Source: an uncultured Alphaproteobacteria bacterium (GTDB taxonomy: Bacteria; Pseudomonadota; Alphaproteobacteria; HIMB59; GCA-002718135). From it: DNA of 64,000 nucleotides. The notes under the pieces were generated by a model that ran no database searches, had not been told where the DNA came from, and worked only from the letters and a program-made list of their open reading frames with translations. Position numbers and translations under genes: made by a program. The stretch covers positions 1-64,000 of the forward strand of contig CABXEZ010000001.1 of NCBI GenBank assembly GCA_902511405.1. The letters run 5' to 3'. Shown piece after piece: positions 54,939 to 64,000 of the stretch; position 1 is the first letter of the stretch; each line of letters opens with the position of its first letter.

Positions 54939-57900
54939 TTATTCTATTTCAATTAATAGATCTTTTGTTTCTACATTATCTCCAGAATTTACGAAGATTT
55001 TTTTGATTGTACCACTTTTTTCTGCATTAATAGTTGTTTCCATTTTCATTGCTTCAATAACCAAAACTCTATCACCCTTAATTACCTTTATGCCTTCATT
55101 AACAAATATTTTAGCAACTTGTCCTGGCAGGGGTGATCCGATATGATTTGGATTACCCTCTTCTGATTTAATTTTAGTAGCAACATTTTTTGAAAACTCT
55201 GTATTAGTAATTTCAATCGTTCTTGGTTGCCCATTAAGTTCAAAAAATACCGAACTGGAACCGTTAGCATTGGGCTCTCCTTTTGCTAAATAACGAACAA
55301 TAAGATTTTTACCTTTATCTATTGGTAAAGAGTATTCCTTATCTGGAAGTGGTCCATAAAAAAACAATTCCGTTGATAGAATAGAAGTATCGCTATAAGC
55401 TTGGCGATGATCCATAAAATCCACAAATACTTTAGGGTACATTAAATACGATGCTAGTTGTTGATTAGAAATTTTTTCTTCGTATTTTGTCTCTAATTTC
55501 TCTTTTTCCATATTCAGGTTAACACTTGCTAGAACAGCGCCAGCTCTTTCAGTAAGAGGCTTCTCATTCCCTAATATTTTTTTCTGCAATTTTTCTGGAA
55601 ATCCACCCATCGGTATTCCGATTTCACCTTTAAAAAATTCTACGACCGATGAAGGGAAAGAAATTTCTTTATTTGGATCCAAAATATCCTCAGGGCTGAG
55701 ATCATTTGTAATCATATAGAGCGCCATATCTCCAACCACTTTTGAAGAAGGTGTTACCTTAATTATATCGCCAAACATCTTATTTACTTCTGCATACATA
55801 TTAGCAACAAGACCCCATTTATCAGTTGTTATGCCAAGAGATCGAGCTTGTTCTTTTAAGTTGGTAAATTGCCCTCCTGGCATTTGATGTAAATATACAT
55901 CAGAGCTACCTCCTTTAAAGTCAGTCTCAAAAGCCTTGTAATTATTTCTAACTTGCTCCCAATATAATGAAGCTTCTCTTATATTAACTTCATCAAGTCT
56001 AGAGTCTTCATGGTTTTGTTTCATTATTGACACAACAGAACCAAGTGCTGGTTGAGAAGTTAAGCCACTCATCGAGTCCATTGCCAAATCAACAATATCT
56101 ATACCCTCTTCAATTGCTGCCAAAACAGTAGCTGATGAAGTGCCAGACGTATCATGTGTGTGATAATGGATAGGTAGTGAAATTTCATTTCTTAATTCTT
56201 TTATTAAAAGTTTAATAGCTGATGGTTTACATAAACCTGCCATATCTTTAATGGCAATGATATGTGAGCCTGCTTTTTCTAATTCTTTTGCGAGTTCAAT
56301 ATAATATTTTAAAGTATATTTATTTTCTTTAGGGTCGGTGACATCGTTAGTATAACAAATTGTTCCCTCGCAAATTTTATTTTGTAACCGAACTTCTTCA
56401 ATAGAAACTTTCATATTATCAATTAAGTTCAATGAATCAAAAACTCTAAATATATCAATTCCTGCTTGCGCTGCTTCTTTAACAAAAAATTTCACAACAT
56501 TATCAGGATAGTTTTTATACCCAACAGCATTGGATCCACGTAAAAGCATTTGTTTTAAAATATTAGGGGCTTGTTGATTTATTTTTGCCAATCTATCCCA
56601 TGGGTCTTCTTTTAAAAACCTCATTGAAGTATCAAAAGTTGCGCCACCCCAACACTCAATGGAGAATAAATCAGAGAGTTTGTTACTATAAAATTCAGCA
56701 ATGTTTACAAGATCATCTGTCCTCATTCTTGTTGCAAGAAGTGACTGGTGAGCATCTCGCATAGTTGTATCAGTAATAAGAGTATATTTTTTTTCTTTTA
56801 TCTTTTGACAGAGTTTTTCAGGTCCATGTTTTTTTAATTCTTCTACATAATTGGTTACACTATTATTTTTTTCAAAAGAAGGAATTACCGCATCTGTTAA
56901 ATCAAAATCATTTGTTCTTCCTTTTATATCTGGATGTCCATTAACAACAATGTCACCTAAGTAAGAAATAATTTTTGATGCGCGATCTTTTTTAGGTTTG
57001 AAATTGTATAGATCTTTATTGGTATCAACAAAATTAGTATTGTATTTGCCAGACTTGAAATCATCGTTGTTTATAAGAGACTCAAGAAAAACGAGATTGG
57101 TTTTAACACCCCTTATTCTAAATTCACGAAGAGCTCTGTCCATTCTTCTAATACAATCATCGGTTGATTGTGCCCAAGTCGTAACTTTTACAAGAAGAGA
57201 ATCATAATACGGTGTAATAATTGATCCTGAAGCTGCCGTTGCACCATCTAATCTTACACCAAAGCCAGAAGCAGATCGGTATGTCATTATCTTACCGTAA
57301 TCTGGCATAAAATTATTGAGAGGATCTTCTGTAGTAACACGGCACTGAATTGCGTAACCATCTAACTTAATATTTTCTTGATTTGGTAAGGCTGGATCCT
57401 CTCCAATCTTTGCACCTTCCGCAATTCTTATTTGAGCCTTTACAATATCAATCCCTGTCACTTCTTCTGTTACAGTGTGTTCTACTTGAATTCTTGGATT
57501 TACTTCAATAAAATAATGTTGGTTATTTTTTTTATCATACAAAAATTCAACAGTTCCGGCCCCACAATAATTTACATACTTTGCAATCTTAACTGCTGAA
57601 CCACAAATACTTTGTCTAGATGTTTCTTCTAAAAAATGCGCTGGTGCTCTTTCAATAATTTTTTGATGGCGTCTTTGAAGAGAGCAGTCTCTTTCATACA
57701 AATGAACAATGTTACCGTGCTTGTCCCCTAATATTTGAACTTCAATGTGAGCCGCATCTTCTAAAAACTTTTCAATAAAGACTTCATCCTTGCCAAAGGC
57801 TTTTTTAGATTCACTTTGTGCAAGTTCTATTTGTTCGGATAATTCATCAGGAGAACGAACAACTCTCATTCCTCTTCCACCACCACCCCAGCTCGCTTTC

Positions 57901-58379
57901 ACAATAACAGGGTAACCAATTTTATTTACCTCATCGTGAATGGTTTTCTTATTTGCTTCATTTACTTTTACTGAAGGAATGGTGCTAACCCCAGCTTCGT
58001 CTGCAACTTCTTTTGCTGCAGTCTTGTTTCCAAGTCTATTAAGTATTTCTTTAGTGGGCCCAATAAATATAATATTATTTTTTTCACACTGATCAGCTAA
58101 ATCAGGATTTTCTGATAAAAAACCATATCCAGGATGAATAGCATCTACGTCTGCTTTCTTTGCAATATCAATGATGGAATTAATATCGAGATATGCTTGG
58201 ATAGGTCCTTTACCTTCACCCACAAGATAACTCTCATCAGTCTTAAAGCGATGAAGAGCAAACCTATCTTCTTTCGAATAAATAGCAGCAGTTTTGATGC
58301 CAGACTCTTCTGCAGCTCTAAATATTCTAATAGCAATTTCACTTCTATTAGCTGCTAATATTTTTTTAATTTTTTTCAT
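54939..58379 (-). CDS. pyc: Pyruvate carboxylase
   Basis: A 1146-residue single-chain enzyme that makes oxaloacetate from pyruvate and bicarbonate with ATP. Biotin carboxylase at residues 1-450 (ASWGGGGRGMR ATP site, EVNPRIQVEHTVTE), carboxyltransferase at about 530-810 (ITDTTMRDAHQSLLATRMRT, metal-binding YHTHDTSG), PYC-OADA segment, and a biotinyl domain at the end with the biotin Lys in EAMKMET. It overlaps nth by 14 bp. Full length and complete. It supplies the citric acid cycle. Confidence 0.97.
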   Translation of the reverse strand: MKKIKKILAANRSEIAIRIFRAAEESGIKTAAIYSKEDRFALHRFKTDESYLVGEGKGPIQAYLDINSIIDIAKKADVDAIHPGYGFLSENPDLADQCEKNNIIFIGPTKEILNRLGNKTAAKEVADEAGVSTIPSVKVNEANKKTIHDEVNKIGYPVIVKASWGGGGRGMRVVRSPDELSEQIELAQSESKKAFGKDEVFIEKFLEDAAHIEVQILGDKHGNIVHLYERDCSLQRRHQKIIERAPAHFLEETSRQSICGSAVKIAKYVNYCGAGTVEFLYDKKNNQHYFIEVNPRIQVEHTVTEEVTGIDIVKAQIRIAEGAKIGEDPALPNQENIKLDGYAIQCRVTTEDPLNNFMPDYGKIMTYRSASGFGVRLDGATAASGSIITPYYDSLLVKVTTWAQSTDDCIRRMDRALREFRIRGVKTNLVFLESLINNDDFKSGKYNTNFVDTNKDLYNFKPKKDRASKIISYLGDIVVNGHPDIKGRTNDFDLTDAVIPSFEKNNSVTNYVEELKKHGPEKLCQKIKEKKYTLITDTTMRDAHQSLLATRMRTDDLVNIAEFYSNKLSDLFSIECWGGATFDTSMRFLKEDPWDRLAKINQQAPNILKQMLLRGSNAVGYKNYPDNVVKFFVKEAAQAGIDIFRVFDSLNLIDNMKVSIEEVRLQNKICEGTICYTNDVTDPKENKYTLKYYIELAKELEKAGSHIIAIKDMAGLCKPSAIKLLIKELRNEISLPIHYHTHDTSGTSSATVLAAIEEGIDIVDLAMDSMSGLTSQPALGSVVSIMKQNHEDSRLDEVNIREASLYWEQVRNNYKAFETDFKGGSSDVYLHQMPGGQFTNLKEQARSLGITTDKWGLVANMYAEVNKMFGDIIKVTPSSKVVGDMALYMITNDLSPEDILDPNKEISFPSSVVEFFKGEIGIPMGGFPEKLQKKILGNEKPLTERAGAVLASVNLNMEKEKLETKYEEKISNQQLASYLMYPKVFVDFMDHRQAYSDTSILSTELFFYGPLPDKEYSLPIDKGKNLIVRYLAKGEPNANGSSSVFFELNGQPRTIEITNTEFSKNVATKIKSEEGNPNHIGSPLPGQVAKIFVNEGIKVIKGDRVLVIEAMKMETTINAEKSGTIKKIFVNSGDNVETKDLLIEIE

Positions 58380-59001
58380 TTTTTAAATACAAACAGTGTT
58401 TAGTGATGACACATTGGTCACACATTGGTTTTTGCGATTTGCATGTATATCTTCCGTGCAAAATAAGCAAGTGATGGGCTGTTTTTAGCCATTTTTTAGG
58501 TGTTATTTGCTCTAAAATTTCCTGTGTTTGGTCTGCGGTTTTAGTTTTTGCTAACCCTACTCGGTTTGAAACACGGTAAACATGAGTATCTACAGCAATT
58601 CTTGGAATATCTAAAATTTCATTTTGATAAACACTAGCCGTTTTATTGCCCACTCCTGGCAAGCTTGTTAAATCATTAAATTCGCTAGGGATTTTGCTTT
58701 TGTAATCTTTAATTAATATTTTTGATAAATTAATAACATTCTTAGCTTTGGAGTTATAAAGTCCAATTGTTTTAATATATCCTTTCAGTTTTCTCTCTCC
58801 TAAAGCAACCATATCTTTTGGGGGTTTAACCGCTTTAAACAAATCTTTTGTGGCATTATTTACTGATTTGTCTGTTGCCTGTGCTGATAAAACAACAGAG
58901 ACTAAAAATGTATATGGGTTCCGGTAATTAAGCTCTGTCTTTGGTTCACCAATTTTTTTTGCCAGAATTCTATAAACAGAATTGATTGAACTTTTATCCA
59001 T
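58366..59001 (-). CDS. nth: Endonuclease III
   Basis: A 211-residue DNA glycosylase/AP lyase that repairs oxidised pyrimidines. HhH motif LPGVGNKTASV near residue 118 has the catalytic Lys, and AVDTHVYRVSNR carries the catalytic Asp. The 4Fe-4S loop is C-X6-C-X2-C-X5-C near residues 188-204. It overlaps pyc by 14 bp and is divergent from the DUF2244 gene. Complete and typical. Confidence 0.96.
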   Translation of the reverse strand: MDKSSINSVYRILAKKIGEPKTELNYRNPYTFLVSVVLSAQATDKSVNNATKDLFKAVKPPKDMVALGERKLKGYIKTIGLYNSKAKNVINLSKILIKDYKSKIPSEFNDLTSLPGVGNKTASVYQNEILDIPRIAVDTHVYRVSNRVGLAKTKTADQTQEILEQITPKKWLKTAHHLLILHGRYTCKSQKPMCDQCVITKHCLYLKNEKN

Positions 59002-59053
59002 GAGCCCACTTTAAAATAAAAAATTTTTATATAAATACTAAAATACAACAAAT

Positions 59054-59500
59054 ATGATGAAAGAAAAAATAACACCTTATCAAAGCAGTTCCAAATTAGT
59101 TTTTATAATTTTAGGAATAATTTTAATGTTTTGGAGTGTTCTTTTCTCTTTATTTCTCATAGCACAAGGAGCATGGCCTGTTTCAATATTTCTTGGAGCT
59201 GAATACCTCGTTATAGTTTTTCTTATTCGAATATATTTTAAAGAAAAAGATATTAATGACCAAATTAGTATTGATGAAAAAGAAATCTCTATAAAAAAAT
59301 TTAAAGGTGATAAACTTTTTTATTCTTCTAAGTTCAACACTTATTGGTCAAAAGTATTTTTTACTAAACAAAAAAATAAATCAAAACTATCAATTAGAGA
59401 ATCAGACAAAGAAACTGAGGTTGCTTCATTTTTGCATGCCGAACTAAAAGAGTCTTTATATAATCGAATTACAAATCAAATAATTTTATTTAGAAAATAA
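59054..59500 (+). CDS. DUF2244 membrane protein
   Basis: A 148-residue protein with two hydrophobic spans near the N-terminus (LVFIILGIILMFWSVLFSLFL and WPVSIFLGAEYLVIVFLI), then a basic/beta C-terminal part (EISIKKFKGDKLFYSS, SKLSIRESDKETEVASFL). This is the DUF2244 family, which is often next to nth in alphaproteobacteria. Function unknown. It is divergent from nth by 52 bp and overlaps the convergent dapB by 15 bp. Confidence 0.85.
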   Translation: MMKEKITPYQSSSKLVFIILGIILMFWSVLFSLFLIAQGAWPVSIFLGAEYLVIVFLIRIYFKEKDINDQISIDEKEISIKKFKGDKLFYSSKFNTYWSKVFFTKQKNKSKLSIRESDKETEVASFLHAELKESLYNRITNQIILFRK

Positions 59501-60295
59501 CAAATCGTTCATTGTATAGAAGCCTGATTTTTTCTTGCTTAGAAATATAGCGGCATCGATGGCACCTTTAACAAAGATTGATCTGTTGTTTGCTTTATGA
59601 ACTAAATCAACCCTATCATTTTCACCAATAAAACTAACAGTATGTTCTCCAGCAATCTCACCGCCTCTTGTTACTGAAAAACCAATATCTCCTTTTTTTC
59701 TATTGGTTAACTTTTTTGTTCTGTCTAAAACTTTTGATTTATTCAATGAAACTTTTCTTCCCTCTGCAGCATATTCACCTAGTGACAAAGCTGTTCCAGA
59801 CGGTGCATCCTTTTTATGTTTATGATGCGTTTCTGCAATTTCAATATCATAATCTGTATCCTTTAAGGCGTGTGCGGTTTGTTGAACTAAATTAAAAAGT
59901 AAATTTACACCAAGACTCATGTTTGAAGACATAAGAATTGGAATTTTTTTTGCGTAACTTTTAACTTTCTTTTTTTGAGATTCAGTCATTCCAGTTGTAC
60001 CAATAATAACAGCCGTTTTATTTTGTGATGCTATTTTAACATTCTCCAAAGTAGATTGTGGTGTAGTAAAATCTATTAGCACGCTTGCTAATTTAATTGA
60101 GATAGCTGGGTTAGAGTCAATTATTTTTGTTGAATTAATATCAGAGACGTTTTTAAATTGTTTATTGATGTCTTTGTGTTTTTTATGTTCAAAACCCCCA
60201 ACAAACTCAAGCTTATTGTTATCAATAATCTGTTTAGATAATTCTTGACCCATGCGGCCCAGACATCCTGCTACTGCAATATTAATTTTTGCCAT
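59486..60295 (-). CDS. dapB: 4-hydroxy-tetrahydrodipicolinate reductase
   Basis: A 269-residue NAD(P)H reductase of the lysine/diaminopimelate pathway. The nucleotide loop is VAGCLGRMGQEL near residue 7, the catalytic loop is ETHHKHKKDAPSGTAL near residue 155-170, and FTTPQSTL and the GTTGMTESQ block are typical. It lies 39 bp after dnaJ on the same strand and overlaps DUF2244 by 15 bp. Length is normal. Confidence 0.95.
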   Translation of the reverse strand: MAKINIAVAGCLGRMGQELSKQIIDNNKLEFVGGFEHKKHKDINKQFKNVSDINSTKIIDSNPAISIKLASVLIDFTTPQSTLENVKIASQNKTAVIIGTTGMTESQKKKVKSYAKKIPILMSSNMSLGVNLLFNLVQQTAHALKDTDYDIEIAETHHKHKKDAPSGTALSLGEYAAEGRKVSLNKSKVLDRTKKLTNRKKGDIGFSVTRGGEIAGEHTVSFIGENDRVDLVHKANNRSIFVKGAIDAAIFLSKKKSGFYTMNDLLFSK

Positions 60296-60334
60296 AAGTT
60301 GCTTATACTTTGGGTAGACTTGATTGAAAAGAAA

Positions 60335-61459
60335 TTAAGTTAAATCTTCCCAAACTTCTTTTAACTTAGAAAAGAAACTTTGAGATTTTGGGCTGTGTTT
60401 TTTTGACGTGCCACCTTCTTTTTCAAATTCCTGCAATATTGCCTTTTGTTTACTATTGAGATTAACCGGGATTTCTACATTTGCCTCAACGTACATATCT
60501 CCTCTTCTTGTCTGTCGAAGAATACTCATACCCTTACCTTTTAAACGAAACTGAGTTTCTGATTGTGTGCCTGGAGGAATATTAAGTCTGGCCTTCTTTC
60601 CCTCTATAGTCGGAACTTCTACATCGCCACCAAGAATTGCTGTTGTAATTGAAATAGGAATTTGGCAAAAAATATTTTCTTCTTCTCTCTCAAATAATTT
60701 ATCTTTTTGCACTTCAACAAAAATATATAAATCACCATTTCCAGCTCCTCTTTGTCCAGGCTCTCCCTCACCAGATATGCGAATTCTTGTACCCGTATCA
60801 ACACCTGCTGGAATTGTTACAGAAATAGTTTTTTGTTTTTTAACTTGTCCTGTTCCACTACATTTTAAACATGGGTTTTTAATGGATGAACCTTCACCAC
60901 CACAAGTTGGACAAGGACGCTCTATTGAAAAGAAGCCTTGAGTTGATCTGACTTTTCCTTGTCCGCCACATGTCGAGCAAGTACTTGGTCCTGTTTTATC
61001 AGCACTTCCAGTTGCTGAACATAAATCGCAACCATCGTAACTTGGGATTCTTATTTGAGATTTTTTTCCGTTATAAGCTTCTTGAAGAGAAACTGACATA
61101 TTATAACGAAGATCATTTCCTCTTTGCGGTCCTCGTTGTCTTGATTGACCACCAAAGCCTCCACCAAAAAATTCTTCAAATATATCAGAAAAACCTCCTC
61201 CAAAATCTCCAAAGCCTTGGCCACCTCCACCCTGACGAAAGGCGTCATGACCATACTGATCATAAGCAGATCTTTTTTCAGAATCTTTTAAGATTTCATA
61301 AGCAGCTGATACTTCTTTAAATTTGCGTTCAGACTCTTTATCATCTTTATTTCTGTCAGGATGATATTTCATCGCAAGCTTACGGTAAGATTTTTTTATT
61401 TCATCATCACTGGCATTTCTTTGAACACCAAGTATTTCGTAAAAATCTTTATCAGCCAT
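60335..61459 (-). CDS. dnaJ: Chaperone DnaJ
   Basis: A 374-residue co-chaperone. The J domain runs from residue 1 to 70 with HPD in [13 protein letters not shown]-rich linker spans residues 75-115. The zinc domain has four CxxCxGxG-type motifs: [27 protein letters not shown] and [11 protein letters not shown]-terminal substrate domain follows. It stimulates DnaK encoded 33 bp upstream. The ribosome site is AGGGGCG. Complete. Confidence 0.97.
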   Translation of the reverse strand: MADKDFYEILGVQRNASDDEIKKSYRKLAMKYHPDRNKDDKESERKFKEVSAAYEILKDSEKRSAYDQYGHDAFRQGGGGQGFGDFGGGFSDIFEEFFGGGFGGQSRQRGPQRGNDLRYNMSVSLQEAYNGKKSQIRIPSYDGCDLCSATGSADKTGPSTCSTCGGQGKVRSTQGFFSIERPCPTCGGEGSSIKNPCLKCSGTGQVKKQKTISVTIPAGVDTGTRIRISGEGEPGQRGAGNGDLYIFVEVQKDKLFEREEENIFCQIPISITTAILGGDVEVPTIEGKKARLNIPPGTQSETQFRLKGKGMSILRQTRRGDMYVEANVEIPVNLNSKQKAILQEFEKEGGTSKKHSPKSQSFFSKLKEVWEDLT

Positions 61460-61492
61460 TTACGCCCCTTTAAAAGGTAATATTAGATAAGG

Positions 61493-63412
61493 TTAGTCTT
61501 TTTTATCTTCGTCTACTTCTTCGAATTCTGCATCAACTACCTTTTCATCTTTTTTATCAGAAGATGGCTCTTCACCGGAAGGATCAGGTTGGGGTGCTCC
61601 AGCCTGTGGATCTTGTTTATAAATCGCCTCACCTAACTTCATAGAAGATTGAACTAAAGATTCTGTTTTTGCTTTAATTGCTTCCATATCATCGCTGTCT
61701 TTAACTTTTTTTAACTCTTCTATATCAGCAGTTATTTTGTTTTTATCTTCTTCAGGAACCTTATCACCGTGCTCTTTTAGATTTTTCTCTGTTTCGTTAA
61801 TTAAGCTGTCGGCTTGATTTTTAGTATCCACGGACTCTCTTTTTTTCTTATCTTCCTCAGCATTTTCTTCTGCTTCCTTAACCATTCTTTCAATTTCATC
61901 ATCTGATAAACCTCCAGATGCTTGGATACGAATTTGCTGCTCTTTACCTGTTGATTTATCTTTAGCTGAAACATTAACAATGCCGTTTGCATCAATATCA
62001 AAGGTGACTTCAATCTGCGGCATTCCTCTTGCTGCAGGGGGGATGCCAACCAAATCAAACTGGCCAAGCAATTTATTATCAGCAGCCATTTCTCTTTCAC
62101 CTTGGAACACACGGATTGTTACTGCACTTTGATTATCTTCTGCAGTAGAGAAAACTTGACTTTTCTTTGTTGGAATAGTTGTGTTTTTATCAATTAAGCG
62201 AGTAAATACTCCACCCAAAGTTTCAATTCCAAGAGATAAAGGTGTTACGTCTAAAAGTAAGACATCCTTAACATCCCCTTGTAATACTCCGCCTTGAATA
62301 GCTGCACCAGACGCAACAACTTCATCGGGGTTAACACCCTTGTTAGGATCTTTACCAAAAAAGTTTTTAACTAACTCTGTTACTTTAGGCATTCTAGTCA
62401 TACCACCAACAAGAATAACATCATCAATATCTGCTGCTTGCAGGCCGGCGTCTTTAAGAGCTTGTTCACAGGGTTTTAAACTTTGCGTTAGAAGATCACC
62501 AACAATTGCTTCAAGTTTTGCCCTTGATAATTTTATAGTTAAATGTTTTGGGCCAGATTGGTCAGCAGTAATAAATGGAAGGTTTACTTCTGTTTCAGTT
62601 GAGCTTGAAAGTTCTATTTTTGCTTTTTCTGCAGCTTCTTTTAATCTTTGAAGTGCAAGTTTATCTGATCTAAGATCAACACCATTATCTTTTTTAAATT
62701 CATCAGCTAAATAATTAATTATTTCTAAATCAAAATCTTCTCCACCTAAATGTGTATCGCCATTTGTAGATTTAACTTCAAATACTCCGTCTCCAATTTC
62801 TAAAATTGAAATATCAAATGTACCTCCACCTAGATCATAAACAGCTACAGTTCCAGTTTTTTTCTTATCAAGTCCGTATGCAAGTGCCGCTGCTGTGGGC
62901 TCATTAATAATTCTAAGTACTTCTAAACCAGCAATTTTGCCAGCATCTTTAGTAGCTTGTCTTTGTGCATCATTGAAATAAGCTGGCACAGTAATAACTG
63001 CTTGAGTAACATTCTCTCCAAGATAACTCTCAGCTGTTTCTTTCATTTTTTGTAAAACGAAAGCACTAATTTGACTAGGACTATATTTTTCGCTTCGCGC
63101 CTCTACCCAAGCATCGCCATTATCACCTTTTACGATTTTATAAGGAACAAGGCCGCTATCATCTTTGACTAATTTATCTTCAAAATTTCTTCCAATTAAT
63201 CTTTTTATGGCAAAAAGAGTATTTTCTGGATTGGTTACAGCTTGTCTTTTAGCTGATTGGCCTACGAGTTTTTCTTTAGACTCTGTGAAAGCAACCATTG
63301 AGGGGGTTGTTCTAGCGCCTTCTGAGTTTTCAATAACCTTTGCTTCTTTTCCGTCCATCACCGCAACACAAGAATTTGTGGTACCGAGATCTATTCCAAT
63401 AACTTTTGCCAT
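61493..63412 (-). CDS. dnaK: Chaperone DnaK (Hsp70)
   Basis: A 639-residue Hsp70. Nucleotide-binding [14 protein letters not shown] at residue 5, [14 protein letters not shown] near residue 192, then the linker [15 protein letters not shown] near residue 390, and the helical lid with a C-terminal acidic tail (residues 600-639). It is followed by dnaJ and dapB. Promoter elements for sigma32 lie upstream. The ribosome site is AGGAC. Base composition is less A+T rich than nearby genes, as is common for highly expressed genes. Confidence 0.98.
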   Translation of the reverse strand: MAKVIGIDLGTTNSCVAVMDGKEAKVIENSEGARTTPSMVAFTESKEKLVGQSAKRQAVTNPENTLFAIKRLIGRNFEDKLVKDDSGLVPYKIVKGDNGDAWVEARSEKYSPSQISAFVLQKMKETAESYLGENVTQAVITVPAYFNDAQRQATKDAGKIAGLEVLRIINEPTAAALAYGLDKKKTGTVAVYDLGGGTFDISILEIGDGVFEVKSTNGDTHLGGEDFDLEIINYLADEFKKDNGVDLRSDKLALQRLKEAAEKAKIELSSSTETEVNLPFITADQSGPKHLTIKLSRAKLEAIVGDLLTQSLKPCEQALKDAGLQAADIDDVILVGGMTRMPKVTELVKNFFGKDPNKGVNPDEVVASGAAIQGGVLQGDVKDVLLLDVTPLSLGIETLGGVFTRLIDKNTTIPTKKSQVFSTAEDNQSAVTIRVFQGEREMAADNKLLGQFDLVGIPPAARGMPQIEVTFDIDANGIVNVSAKDKSTGKEQQIRIQASGGLSDDEIERMVKEAEENAEEDKKKRESVDTKNQADSLINETEKNLKEHGDKVPEEDKNKITADIEELKKVKDSDDMEAIKAKTESLVQSSMKLGEAIYKQDPQAGAPQPDPSGEEPSSDKKDEKVVDAEFEEVDEDKKD

Positions 63413-63448
63413 AATAATTTCGTCCTATTTTGATTAAATTTTTGCCTT

Positions 63449-63493
63449 ATATGGGGCTATAAAGAATATGGTATGAAAGTTTAAAAATACAAG
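63449..63493 (-). promoter_or_regulatory. Sigma32-like promoter elements of dnaK
   Basis: On the minus strand CTTGTAT (63487-63493) and ACCATAT (63466-63472) are 14 bp apart, the same spacing as the hsp20 promoter. A second, very good -10-like CCCCATAT lies at 63449-63456 with a poor -35 (CTTTCAT). So two overlapping heat-shock promoters may exist upstream of dnaK, between it and grpE. Confidence 0.55.
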
Positions 63494-63528
63494 AAGTTAA
63501 GCTAAATATTTGTTATTATGAATTTTTC

Positions 63529-64000
63529 TTAGTTTTTGGCTTCTTTATCACTAACGTCATTATCTGATTTTAATTCTTTGTCAGGCTCCACTTCAGCATC
63601 TTTTTGAGGTTTTTTTGACACCCCCACCATAGCTGGTCTTAACAATCTATCGTGCATCATGTATCCAGATTGAATTTCTTGAACAACAATCCCCTCATCA
63701 AGATCATTATTTTCAATTTCCATCATTGCTTGATGAAGATTTGGATCAAATTTTTTATCCAGTGAATCAATTTTTGTAATACCATTTTTTTCCAAAGCAG
63801 TTGATAGTTCTTTTTTGACCATTAAAAGTCCTTCTATTAAATTTTTAATTGATTGAGGATGTTCCTCCTCCTCATTAATAGCTGACAAGGCTCTTTCTAA
63901 ATTATCTCCTGGAGATAAAATATCTCTTGCAAAATTAACACTACCGTACTTTATTGAGTCAATTTTTTCTCTTTCAAATCTTTTACGAAGATTTTCCATT
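63529..64000 (-). CDS. grpE: GrpE nucleotide exchange factor (N-terminal part outside window)
   Basis: At least 156 residues of GrpE. The visible segment MENLRKRFEREK and FARDILSPGDNLERAL is the conserved helix of the long coiled-coil region, and SGYMMHDRLLRPAMVGVSK near residue 110 is the beta-domain signature. In homologues about 40-50 residues precede MENLRKR, so this Met is internal and the true start lies beyond base 64000. The acidic/basic C-terminal tail is longer than usual (DAEVEPDKELKSDNDVSDKEAKN-type sequence, last ~25 residues). It pairs with the adjacent dnaK-dnaJ. Confidence 0.93.
   Translation of the reverse strand, partial: MENLRKRFEREKIDSIKYGSVNFARDILSPGDNLERALSAINEEEEHPQSIKNLIEGLLMVKKELSTALEKNGITKIDSLDKKFDPNLHQAMMEIENNDLDEGIVVQEIQSGYMMHDRLLRPAMVGVSKKPQKDAEVEPDKELKSDNDVSDKEAKN

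Overview
The window reads as the chromosome of an AT-rich, gene-dense, streamlined marine alphaproteobacterium, of the SAR11 / HIMB59 (AEGEAN-169) kind. This placement is an inference. It rests on strong A+T bias, intergenic gaps mostly under 200 bp, many 1-50 bp gene overlaps, an alphaproteobacterial gene set (TIGR02300 zinc ribbon, DUF2244 next to nth, metal-site type of HemB, PlcP-type phosphoesterase) and Irr-like iron boxes. TGA is a normal stop codon. No rRNA, tRNA, CRISPR, insertion sequence or phage gene was seen. No gap without a gene exceeds 300 bp.

Region 1 (1-11355) is a phosphorus-scarcity island. It begins inside a PlcP-type phospholipase gene followed by a GT4 glycosyltransferase (phospholipid-to-glycolipid replacement). 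A DUF47-PiT phosphate transporter pair with a Pho-box-like sequence comes next. A phosphonate block follows: DSP phosphatase, PhnZ-like HD oxygenase, PhnW, an AllA-like cupin, a 31-codon metallophosphoesterase remnant, a methyltransferase-like protein, PhnY and PhnA, plus a DMT transporter. PhnW, PhnY and PhnA together take 2-aminoethylphosphonate to acetate and phosphate.

Region 2 (11408-19415) holds two zinc-ribbon proteins, an MFS transporter, the MsrPQ methionine sulfoxide reductase, an orphan YejA-like binding protein, a DMT transporter, a PfkB sugar/adenosine kinase and a convergent adenosine deaminase.

Region 3 (19442-27121) is iron related. An M48 lipoprotein protease and FbpC lie on the plus strand; FbpB, FbpA, a sterol-desaturase-like oxygenase and a secreted DUF4856 protein lie on the minus strand. 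A Cys-rich MarR-like regulator sits between two near-perfect Irr/ICE-type palindromes.

Region 4 (27124-33499) has an Hsp20 gene with a sigma32-type promoter and a ROSE-like RNA thermometer. The nucleoside salvage operon cdd-pnp-deoA-OMT follows, headed by exported DUF1800/DUF1501 genes.

Region 5 (33541-44598) has a TrpF-like gene facing a very A+T- and lysine-rich folate operon (pabB-pabA-pabC-folP-folB-folK), then cysS-thrS-hemB-hisI-ribA and a DUF985 cupin.

Region 6 (44631-54936) holds katG, a TetR/short-chain reductase divergent pair with a clear palindromic operator, a SnoaL-like protein, a complete BMP-type nucleoside ABC transporter and upp. With regions 2 and 4 this makes nucleoside scavenging the second metabolic theme.

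Region 7 (54939-64000) is core: pyruvate carboxylase, nth, DUF2244, dapB, dnaJ, dnaK and the edge-truncated grpE, with sigma32-like promoter elements before dnaK.
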